From: Flammula alnicola | Lineage: Eukaryota > Basidiomycota > Agaricomycetes > Agaricales > Strophariaceae | Length of the DNA: 64,000 nucleotides | NCBI GenBank assembly: GCA_015499995.1 | Contig: JADNRV010000096.1 | Coordinates: 62,001-126,000, forward strand | Direction: 5' to 3' | In this document: positions 55,807 through 64,000 of the stretch, piece after piece | Layout of the letters: the number at the start of each line of letters is the position of its first letter | Numbering within the stretch: position 1 is the first letter of the stretch | Made by a program: the position numbers and the translations under genes | Notes under the pieces: generated by a model | Database searches by the model: none | What the model was told of the DNA's origin: nothing | Seen by the model: only the letters and a program-made list of their open reading frames with translations

Positions 55807-57484
55807 TTATAAAGTATAATCTAATACATCACTGTGAAGCTGTTCTGTAAAGCTAGGGGAAGATGAGCCTTCACTAAGACCTGGCGTAAAAGAGTTTGAG
55901 ATGGAACTGGCAGAAGGATCAGTAAAAGCTGACTGTGCTACGTTTGGCGTAAAGGCCGGCCCTACTACGTTTGGAGCAAAAGCTGATTCCGCTATGTTTG
56001 GAAGCACTGGAAGAGAGGGAAGGGGTGGAAGGTTGGTATGATTTGCACCATGATGAGCTGCAGTCATCTGTGTGAGTTTGAGGCGAAATTCCAACTCGAC
56101 CTTCTTTGCCTCCAACTCCATCGCTTTTGCCGCGAGCTCGGCCTTAAGACGGTCCTGGTTCATCTTGACCTCAGCCTTGGACTTGACTTTGGCGATCTCC
56201 TTGTCTGCATAGCCCTTCGCCTTCGTCTTCTTTAACTCAATAACTTTCTGGGTCGTTTCTTCTTCTTTGGCGGCGATCTCGGAGAACCTGTCAATTCCGC
56301 TTTTGGCCTTCTTTTGTGTCGTTGCTGGTGCTGACTTGCCAGGACGAGGTGCCGTGACCTTCTTGTCATCCTTCTTTTCTTCGACATCCTTCTTTTCTTC
56401 GTGCTTGACACGTTTCTTCGGCTCTTCTGCCTTCTTATCCTTTCCCTTTCGCTTTTGTCCTGCACTATGCTCATCATCTGTGCCCTCCTCGCCCTCATTA
56501 TCCACACCCTCATCGTTATCCGCATCCTCATCCAGCCTCTCCAATTCCTCATCAAAGTTGGGAGGAAGACTGAGCGCCTCAGTCCAGGGTTCACTCTGGC
56601 TGTCAAAATCCCTGGAGCTCTCACGGAATTGGCTGTTGCGGCTTTCAGAGTCTCCCTCTGCAAGCGCGCTGGGCTTCTGGAGCAAAGAGACGTTGTACCC
56701 GGTGGAATTGTTTCCGATCCCAACAGGCACCATGTTTGGACGCTCCGAAATCAGACTCTTCAATTCCCAGAACCAGGGATGCTTTTCCTGGATCCGCGCT
56801 AGGTTACTCGTAAGTTTTCACGCTATTTTGCACTCAAAGAAATTGCTTACACCAGCAACTTGTTATATTGCTATCCATTGACATGTCAACATCGTCCGCA
56901 TGATTGAGACCAGCCCCGGTCTCCCCCATCTCCTTGATGAATTCCTTCGTTTGCTTTGAGAGGCTATGAGGTACATGTCAGGGCAGTAGGTCCATTAGCA
57001 AAAAATGTGTCGTGCGAGAAACTCACGCGTGCAACCGGTTCTTGATCTTTAGCTGCCAGAACTTTTTATCCACATCTTTGGCCGTGATAAGTGATCCCAA
57101 GGACGTGTCTTCGAAGACGAGATTGGCAAGTGTCCAATGATAGTCTGATTTCGTCTTACTTCCTCCCTTTGACAGTGATAAGTTGGCTCCTGGTGCGGGA
57201 AATAGTCCTTGTTTGACCTCGCCGTCCTCGAGAATGCTGTTGATAAGCTTCCAGGTAAGGTCTTTGGTCCATCTGTAGATGATATAAGCTGACTTGAATG
57301 GTATACGTGGCTAGAGAAATGGGACAGACACTATCTCGATCTCGCCAACCTCAACCTTCTCCTCTGGCTCCTCTGGAGCCCCTTTCTTCTTTCTTCCCTT
57401 GGTGGTGGTATCTTCCTTTTTCTTCTGTGTATTCTTTGGTGCAGAGTGGTCCGCTTTCTGGGTAGACTTAGGTTTTGGCCCCAT
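55807..57484 (-). CDS. Harbinger second protein (Myb/SANT-like DNA-binding partner)
   Basis: The start ATG is at 57484 (MGPKPKSTQKADHSAPKNTQ), giving a Lys-rich leader. The next exon contains the Myb/SANT-like trihelix pattern WTKDLTWKLINSILEDGEVK ... LANLVFEDTSLGS ... FWQLKIKNRLHAL (about 57275-57030). Then come SKQTKEFIKEMGETGAG and a large last exon from about 56808. That exon has an acidic stretch, a Lys/Glu-rich coiled coil (EETTQKVIELKKTKAKGYAD, MELEAKKVELEFRLKLTQ) and a Ser/Pro tail ending 55807. In PIF/Harbinger elements this partner binds the subterminal DNA and helps the transposase enter the nucleus. The exon 1-2 and 3-4 borders are approximate. Confidence 0.75.
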
Positions 57485-57769
57485 AGTGAACAGTCGGTGG
57501 TTGACACAAAACGTCTGCCAGTGCATTCAACATTGGACAATTTTACTTCTTTATATTACATAATAATAATAAATTCTTTACTGAAAACAACGCAGCGAGG
57601 ACAGAATTGAGGAGACCAGAATCTGATTCAAGGTGCACGAATCTCCTCCGGAGGAGATTCATGCAACAATTCTATGATTACGCATTCCCACGATTATGGT
57701 GTCTCAAAATCACGACCTATAATCACATTTAGAATCACATCAGAATCGCGAACTTTGACTGTCCCTATT

Positions 57770-58057
57770 GCTTAGTGACTTTGAGATCAACTTGCCTTAT
57801 GACTTACCCACTTGAGTTCTCACTTGAGCTTACTTACGGCAGCAACCTACTTAGCCAAGTGAATTTCACTTGTCCACTTGAGTTCACTTTCGTAACTTGA
57901 GTTCTCACTTGAGCTTACTTATGCAAGAGAATTCACTTCGCTAAGGCAGCAACCTACTTAGCCAAGTGAATTTCACTTGTCCGCTTGAGTTCACTTTCGT
58001 CACTTTGTCACTTGTCAAAGTGACCTAAGTTGCCTAAGTCGATATGTAGTTTTCCTG
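57770..58057. repeat. Right subterminal arm of Plavaka B
   Basis: It contains more than twelve CACTTG/CAAGTG-type motifs, including an internal direct duplication of about 90 bp ('ggcagcaacctacttagccaagtgaatttcacttgtcc' occurs twice). It ends TGTAGTTTTCCTG. Confidence 0.75.
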
Positions 58058-58059
58058 AT

Positions 58060-58450
58060 GCGTGCTCGAACGCACGACGATGGCAAGTCAGATGAATCGA
58101 GGAGCAAATGGAACAGCGACCGGTCGTGGACCTCGACGCACCATCAGGAGACCATGGACTTCGGAGAATCAAACATTAGTTCTCAGAGGTATGTGCGGAA
58201 TGCAGATCTATTTACTTACCCCCTGCTAATCTATTCTAAAGACATAGACTTGGGCAAGAAGTTCCTTAGCGGCGAAACAATGCCAGTGGCAGTGGAGCGC
58301 TTACACTCTGCTTATCGGCCGCGAGAATCGAAGGGTATGATGACGGGCAGAGGTATCTGGGAGATGATATCAGCTATCAAAGGTATGTGTGGAAACGGAT
58401 CTGTGTGCTTACCCACATTAACCGAGGGCAACGATGTAGCTCAAGGAACA
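58060..58450 (+). other. Exon-like repeats flanking Plavaka B
   Basis: Two related blocks here ('tctcagaggtatgtgcggaatgcagatct' near 58179 and 'tatcaaaggtatgtgtggaaacggatctgtgtgcttac' near 58374) each put a GGTATGTG donor-like site before similar sequence. The second block also occurs at about 40540-40650, before the left end of Plavaka B. Confidence 0.45.
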
Positions 58451-59191
58451 TCGATACATCAATTACCCCCCGTCATCGACGTCCTTCAGATGAATGGAAA
58501 AGCTTGTCGACCATTGGAGGATGAGAGTAGTGGATGCATCCTCATGTGCCAACAGACTCGGAAAGACTTGTACAAGAAATTCTTGTTGGAAGGCCTTCCG
58601 ATCGAGTCGCATCTGCCTACTCATCTCCTTCATGATTACTTCCTCGCTGAGATTGCCGTTAAGACCATGGAGAACAAGCAAGATGCTATGGTACACTTCG
58701 TTGCTCTTCTCCACTTGCCCTTCCTGACATACATTGCCATAGGATGTGCCCACTTGGACATACTTCTATAAGCGGATGCTCGAAAATTCCAATTACTATA
58801 ACCTGCATAACACAAGCCATCAGCATGTATCTGATCACCTCTCGGAGTTGGTTGAGACTACATTGAATGATCTTGTCAACTCTAAATGTATCGCTATTGG
58901 TAAGTCCCACATTATCCCATACGTGATACCATTCTGAAGCTTACATTCAGAGGATGACATGGATGTTTCAGCCCTCAACTTGGGCATGATTGCCGCGTAG
59001 CATATTACAACATTTCTTGTATGCATTTCCTGGCATAATATCTGAGACGTGTTACTGATTTGTACATAGATGTCACCATCGAGGTCTACACGCTGTCGCA
59101 GAAAGAGAGGATGAAACTTAAAGGCTTGCTGGAAGTCGTTTCATCATCAGCTGAATTGGAGACTATTCCAATACACGAGACCGCAGAATGA
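58451..59191 (+). pseudogene. BRR2 (U5 snRNP 200-kDa helicase) fragment
   Basis: The translated pieces match the BRR2/Ski2-like helicase region just before and at the start of a Sec63 domain: MNGKACRPLEDESSG, CQQTRKDLYKKFLLEGLPIE, SHLPTHLLHDYFLAEIAVKT, then across an intron [55 protein letters not shown], and TIEVYTLSQKERMKLKGLLE. BRR2 unwinds U4/U6 in the spliceosome. Here only about 200 of some 2100 residues remain. Introns are retained, so it is not a processed copy. After GMIAA the frame is broken (a TAG and a 1-base shift near 59000), and it ends at a TGA (59189-59191). Confidence 0.8.
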
Positions 59192-59199
59192 AGCATTCC

Positions 59200-60265
59200 T
59201 CACTCTGAGTATGGGTTACCAGTTGTCGCGCTTGCGCTGCATGCAATCGACAACGATCATTCTCCGCTACCTCTTCACCCAGTGTATCGCCTCGTCTCCT
59301 CACGCGTTCCTTCCTTCCTTCCTGCTCAGCTGCTCTCGTGATTCAATCTCCTGTATAATTCGGCGACCCTCAGCAGCAGCGCCCCGCCATTCTGTCTAGT
59401 CAAGGAGTGCAAGAAATGCACGGTGCGGCACGGTCGATGGAGTGAGGGGCAGCAGTGCGCGTCTAGGTGGGGTTTTGACTGCAGTGGGTTGCGATGCTAT
59501 TGAGAGAGGAGGACGAGGACCCCGGAAAGACCACATGGATGGCGGTAGCTAAAATCAGCTACGCCAACTAGATGTACTTCAAGTTGGAGGAGATGGAGGA
59601 GGCCGGACTCTAGATTCGACGGGCATCCTTATTCAGTGGTACCTTCTTCAAGCATTCAATATTAAGTCTCCATTCTGGCCAGCTTGGCGAGTCGGAGGTT
59701 GTCAATTTCTGCTCAACGTTTAACGTTCGATCCTCGACAACCAGTTTGAATCATCGTTGGATCCAGGACCACAGAACCCGTATTATCGTCGATCAACTTG
59801 TAGGATCCACGGAGAGGTTGTCATGGACGTGGGTGTGGGACAGGCAGTGAGGGTCGTCCTAGTCAGAAATGCGAAAGGAGGAATGAGCCGTCGTATATGT
59901 TTGGTTGTTGGGTGTCGATGGAGGAGAACGAGGCCAGAACAGAGTGGAAAGCTCTACAACATGCCTACTGGCAGCCAGTGCTTTTTTGGCAAAGAGAGAG
60001 AGTGGGACCTACCAGATCCAGTGAGTATGATACAATGGTATTCATCTTCATTGGGATATGTCTGGTCTCGGGTGACATAGTACGGGTCGAGTGTAAACTT
60101 GAGTGCAGTGGATACTGTAGGGCGCAGATAGCAGGTAAATATATTGAGATAGTCAAAGATGGGCCACATTTCTATGTAGTATGATGTTAATGAATCTTCT
60201 ATTCGCCATGAAACCCGCGGTGAGACTCGGATTCAGCGCCTGAGATAGACCAAGTCTTATGCACC
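59200..60265. other. No gene assigned
   Basis: Frames at 59757-60080 (EVVMDVGVGQAVRVVLVRNA) and 59560-59640 look protein-like over short distances, but no family or consistent splicing is seen. They may be further captured exons. Confidence 0.3.
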
Positions 60266-60271
60266 TTCCCA

Positions 60272-63200
60272 ATGCAGAAGTTGGTACGTTCGCTTCGTTC
60301 TCCCTCTTTCACACTGCAGTACATGGATTGGGCATCTCTTGTGCTCTCAAACTCCGAGCTCTCCATGGTGGTCGGGGCACTGCTAGAACCCCACGAGAAT
60401 CCTGAGATCATGCAAGCTCAACTTTTTCTGGCATTAAAACTTAACCCTTATCTCTCTGCCAACTCGCTGTCTTTGGAACCACCGGATGCAAACATTTCCA
60501 TATGCATTTCTGATGGTCTCTTTGCTCCTCAATCTCAGGTACGACAAGACCTATTTCCTGCTTTATCAATATAATAATTACACCCCTTTAGGAAACCCTC
60601 TCTGTGCCATCCATGGCATCCTGGACTGCTGGATTCCCCTCGGGCACCTACAACACTGGGCTTGATCACCCGGCACCTGGGTTGGGAATTAATCCTGCAT
60701 GGATAATCGGCTGTGGAAGCAATGATGCACATTTGTCCACTGCCAACTTGAGACTGCCAACTCCATCCCATGGCTTGCCGTCACCATCTCCAACACCTTC
60801 GCCGTCAAGACCATTGCCTTCGATGGCAGGAGCTGCAGCATTGCCATCAACATCGCTATTGACACCATTGCCTCCGCTTTTGCCTCCACTGTCATCCATG
60901 CCAACCAGCTTCAATGATGAAGATATGCCCCTTGTCCATGGTTCGGCTGACCCTCCCCCTAATGATCAAGACTCAGAGGAGCCTGAAGTACCCGGCAGCT
61001 CTCAGGAAGTGAGGAATTGGTTGAACGATGGTCAGGCAGGGGGAGGAGGAGGAGGCAGAGGCAGAGTAGGAGGACATGGTGGAGGAGGAGGACACAGTGG
61101 AGGAGGAGGACATGGTGGTGGCGGAGGCGGCGGAGGTGGTGGTGGTGGTGGCAGAGGTGGAGGAGGTGGAGGAGGTGGAGAAGGTGGAGGAGGTGGAGGC
61201 GGTGATTGCTGGCAAGGTGGTATCGGTCCTTGGCTTTTCCTGTTAGCTGCAAATCATAATCCCCAGGAAGCCCAGCGACGGATTCAATGGAATTTGGAAG
61301 ACAGGTACCTCCAGGAGGAGGAGGAGGAGCAAGATGAAAACCCCCCATCACCAGAACGACAACCAAATCCTCCCATGGAAGAGGGAGTTAATGGAGAAGA
61401 CGACAATGTTACTGTGTCTGCAGAGTCATCAAATCTTCTTTACCCAACTGCCAGTCGCATTCCAGTTGGCGAGGAGCCACCTATGGATGACGCCATGCGT
61501 GAATTGCTTTCTGCTGTCTTGGCCCAGGCTCGGAGCTGCCTACCTGGTCTCTCTGTTGCCCACAAAAAAGGTGTAACGGCTCCTGATGAGGTCTTAAAGC
61601 AGATCATGCAGGGGAAAGGAGTTACCCAACTCACAGAGGGGCCTCCAGGTTCAGCGTCTTCAATAGACGTCGCTCTCAACAACATTTTATTCACGGTCAA
61701 GGTCTGCGAGCACGCTCAAGTCATGGATGCTATTCTTCAGCTTGATTATTGGCTGAATGCCATCAAGCTTGCCTGTCTTTTGAACAAGTGAGTTTCAAAT
61801 TTTTTCTACATGATCGTTAAAAGTATTAACATCTATCAGATATATTGAGGACCACCCGTGGTCCTCTATTAATAACGTTTGGGACTTTGTTCAGCCCCGT
61901 GTCAGCGCTAGTCGTGCAACATTGGCCCGCTATAAAACAGACAGAATATATGCCTGTAGGCTTGCTGGAGCTGGTCTGTTTTTACTGACATTTTCTTTTG
62001 CAGGGCTTTTACTGAGTTATTGGCATTTAGGTTCTATATATTTCCTTGTCCTGATGGCCTGTGCAAGAATCCGACCTAATGTCCGACAGTTAAGAGGCGA
62101 CTCTTGTGGAAACCTTGCTAGATTTATCTGGTGGCCTACTGGTATCAGTTTCTTTTACAAGCATCTTTTAAAAGGTCTTACTATCTCTTTGTAGATTCTG
62201 TCTATGGTACTCTGATTAAAAAAGAACTCATACCTGCTATCTCATATCTACGCACCACATACCCTCTCCATGTTAGTCTCTTGTTCCCAACTTCTTTTCT
62301 ACAGAATTTCGCTGTTGATCCACACTTGGACTGCACTAACCTAATGATGACGGATACCTTTTTTGACTCCATTTATCTATACAAGTAAGTCTCAGTTATT
62401 TTTTGTCCTTTTATACCTTTGTCTCATTGCAACCGCTATAGTGATTTCATCAAAATACGTGATTGGGGCAGCTGGATTGACTGTTCTCCTTTCGTCCCTG
62501 GCCCTGCATATTCCCTGGATTCTCTTAATGGCATTACTACCTCATCTACAAATATTGCCAGACTAACAATGTCATCCTCTTTTCCAACACCCCCCTCTGA
62601 TCAATCCCCTTCGCCTGCTCCATCTACCACGATTATACCTCCCCCAGAAGCAGTGACATCAGATAATCAGGTTTTTATGCCTTACCCGGACTGGGATGCC
62701 CCTATGGAGTTGCCTGATCTCATTACCGTGGATATGAACTATGATCCCAGGTTACCATTCAACAAGAAGCCTGTTTTTGAACGGACAAGCAAGGAGGACA
62801 GATGGAACGTTACTGAACAGCAGTGCGCTTATGCAAGAAACTGCACTTATCCAAAAGACCTGGAGGACTTCAAGAAAAAGGTACGTATTCCTATTTTTTA
62901 AAAGTGTATATGTTGCTTATATGATTTGACCACCAGCTAGAAAAACAATTATCGAAAGGGCGTAAAACTCATCGCAAGAAATATTTATATTTCGATAGCA
63001 AGATACTTAACGGGTAGGTTTTTCTATGTGATTTATTTTCTTTTGATTGATGTTGATATATATTTATTCAGTGGGATGTTCCGCATGAATGATATATACA
63101 AAGATCTTTCCTATAGGTCTGTACCAACATGCCAGAAGAACTAAAAACCACTTTGTTCCCAAAAGTGGAATCAATTTACCCAAAAGTTCTCAAGAATGTT

Positions 63201-63282
63201 GATACCTGTCAAGAAGGCGTTAACAACTTCTTTTCTTCTGCCCATTTGGGATATTGGTTTTGATACGGAAGAAGGGTATGTC
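60272..63282 (+). pseudogene. Gly-rich multi-exon hypothetical gene with one nonsense codon
   Basis: ATG 60272 (MQKL) is followed by exons at 60319-60538, 60593-61790 and about seven more. Features in order are YMDWASLVLSNSELSMVVGA, a Pro/Ser region, a poly-Gly stretch (about 61035-61200), CWQGGIGPWLFLLAANHNPQ, AHKKGVTAPDEVLKQIMQGK, a hydrophobic segment (GSIYFLVLMACARIRP), LRTTYPLHVSLLFPTSFLQN, RTSKEDRWNVTEQQCAYARN, KKYLYFDSKILNG and GMFRMNDIYKDLSYRSVPTC. Directly after CQKN a TAA (about 63142) stops the frame, which otherwise continues with KPLCSQKWNQF to DIGFDTEEG at 63279. A Harbinger element starts 30 bp beyond. I know similar hypothetical proteins from mushrooms but no established function. 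The single stop suggests recent inactivation. Confidence 0.6.
61035..61205 (+). repeat. GGN codon repeat (poly-Gly)
   Basis: Tandem ggtgga/ggaggt triplet-based repeats encode about 50 Gly residues with a few His, Arg and Ser. Other phases give Trp/Arg-rich shadows. Confidence 0.85.
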
Positions 63283-63308
63283 TTTTTCTGTGCTTTTTAA
63301 TTAACTAA

Positions 63309-64000
63309 GAGTCCGTTCGGCAATATGAACAGCTGTTCGTCGCTCGAACAGATTACCGTAAATAGTATCTCACGGCATTTGTGATCCACCTGGTCACATC
63401 GTGACTTGAACTTCCCATGCCCCTATCTCAATCAGATTATCATAGACTTGCGTCTGAACCACTGTAACTATGCCCGGCTTTCGTGCGCTGCCATTTCGCC
63501 AAAGGCGGCTTCTCATTCTCGCTATTATCTCGATGATACAGGGTGCTACACTTGCTGTACAGCTCTATGCCAGTGAGTGGTATTGGAAACAAGATTACCA
63601 TACCTCTGCACTCACAGGGGCAATGTGGGTCAATGAACTCATCTATGGTCATCCAGAAAGGATTCGGAGCTGTCTTGGGATGAGGGTCCATGTTTATTTG
63701 ACACTCGTTGCTGAACTCCAGACCCATGGACTATCCGACTCCAGATATGTCACGTTGAGGGAGAAGGTTGCAATCTTTCTCTATACCTGTGTAACTGGAC
63801 TTTCAATACGCCACGTTGGGGAGAGATTCCAACGGTCAAATGACACAATATCAATGTAAATAGTCCAATTTAGAGGGATCTTTCAGCACTTTCACAGCTT
63901 TGATCTAGATACTTCAAGGAGATGCTTGTTGCCCTCTCATCAGCTGGGTTCTACAATGAACATGTCTGCCTTCCATTGGTTGATGACCCCGTGCCATCTG
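63309..64000. mobile_element. Second PIF/Harbinger element, left part
   Basis: It begins GAGTCCGTTCGGCAATATGA directly after TAA (63306-63308), a typical PIF/Harbinger target, and contains a transposase start. Its end differs from that of the element at 53581, so it is another family. The right end is outside the window, so the target duplication is unconfirmed. Confidence 0.65.
63470..64000 (+). CDS. PIF/Harbinger transposase, N-terminal part (runs off the window)
   Basis: ATG 63470 (MPGFRALPFRQRRLLILAII) opens exon 1, ending at 63855 before GTAAAT. Exon 2 begins at 63909 with YFKEMLVALSSAGFYNEHVC. The region with TGAMWVNELIYGHPERIRSC, LRVHVYLTLVAELQ-like residues and EKVAIFLYTCVTGLSIRHVG ... 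ERFQRSNDTIS matches the DUF8040-type helix-turn-helix domain that precedes the DDE_Tnp_4 core in fungal Harbinger transposases. The catalytic core would lie beyond 64000. The visible frame is intact. Confidence 0.85.

Larger units (their letters stand above)
53581..57766. mobile_element. PIF/Harbinger DNA transposon, apparently complete
   Basis: The ends are inverted repeats of about 26 bp with one mismatch (AGGGACAGTCAAAGTTYGCG...). They are flanked by the 3-bp direct repeat ATT (53578-53580 and 57767-57769), the target length used by PIF/Harbinger. The 4186-bp element encodes the DDE transposase (+) and a Myb/SANT-like second protein (-), convergently arranged with 28 bp between stops. It sits in the right arm of Plavaka B; removing it restores an arm like that of copy A. 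Confidence 0.9.
40911..58057. mobile_element. Plavaka (CACTA-like) DNA transposon, copy B, with nested insertions
   Basis: It is bounded by CAGGAAAACTACA (40911) and its inverse (ending 58057). Core genes in order are ORF1 (+, to 44433), transposase (-, 44525-47814) and partner (+, 48017-53440). Insertions account for the 17-kb size: a dispersed repeat block (about 41600-42800), a solo LTR (48565-50309), a GC-rich block plus small MITE (about 50500-51790) and a Harbinger element (53581-57766). Arms and gene order match copy A. Confidence 0.75.

Noticed and set aside
61017..61366. Leu/His-rich and Trp/Arg-rich frames over the GGN repeat
   Set aside because: Other phases or the other strand of the poly-Gly codon repeat inside the gene at 60272-63282.

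Overview
The window looks like genomic DNA of a mushroom-forming basidiomycete (Agaricomycetes). The signs are genes cut by many 45-70 bp GT..AG introns, Plavaka (CACTA-like) transposases with their N-terminal C2H2 finger, PIF/Harbinger DDE transposases, and several hypothetical protein families I associate with agaricomycetes. Gene density of ordinary host genes is very low. Almost everything recognisable is a transposable element (TE), a TE passenger, or a host gene fragment broken by one. No rRNA gene, canonical tRNA gene or CRISPR array was seen.

Layout. 1-3700: mostly non-coding, with a 418-bp inverted-repeat MITE and a 215-bp tandem duplication. 3785-5601: a multi-exon hypothetical gene that loses its N terminus exactly where an LTR starts. 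5602-13716: a candidate non-autonomous LTR element. It has a truncated left LTR, no reverse transcriptase, three genes on the antisense strand each behind its own TATA box, a polypurine tract and a complete 1.77-kb LTR. 14919-15494: a hAT-type MITE with an 8-bp target duplication. 15921-22042: Plavaka copy A. 22588-26527: a RING-finger gene apparently split by a 2.8-kb insertion that carries exons of another gene. 26921-28026: an element with 240-bp terminal inverted repeats. 28105-31723: a third Plavaka with its catalytic core deleted. 31700-40900: satellites, a solo LTR, acidic transposase-like fragments and uninformative sequence. 40911-58057: Plavaka copy B, swollen to 17 kb by nested insertions (an internal repeat block, a solo LTR, a GC-rich block, a MITE and a complete Harbinger element). 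58451-59191: a pseudogene fragment of the spliceosomal helicase BRR2. 60272-63282: a Gly-rich multi-exon gene with one nonsense codon. From 63309: a second Harbinger element running off the window.

How the parts fit. Copies A and B share one plan: ORF1 (+) converging on the Plavaka transposase (-), which is divergent from a DUF6532-like partner gene (+), with CACTTG-rich subterminal arms and a CAGGAAAACTACA tip. Both transposases carry an inactivating change (a 1-base insertion in A, a stop codon in B). The Harbinger element at 53581-57766 is the only element here that looks intact and complete: transposase, Myb/SANT-like partner, 26-bp inverted repeats and a 3-bp target duplication. The most unusual object is the LTR-bounded element with three antisense, separately promoted genes.

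All functional names come from memory of the families. No database search was possible.
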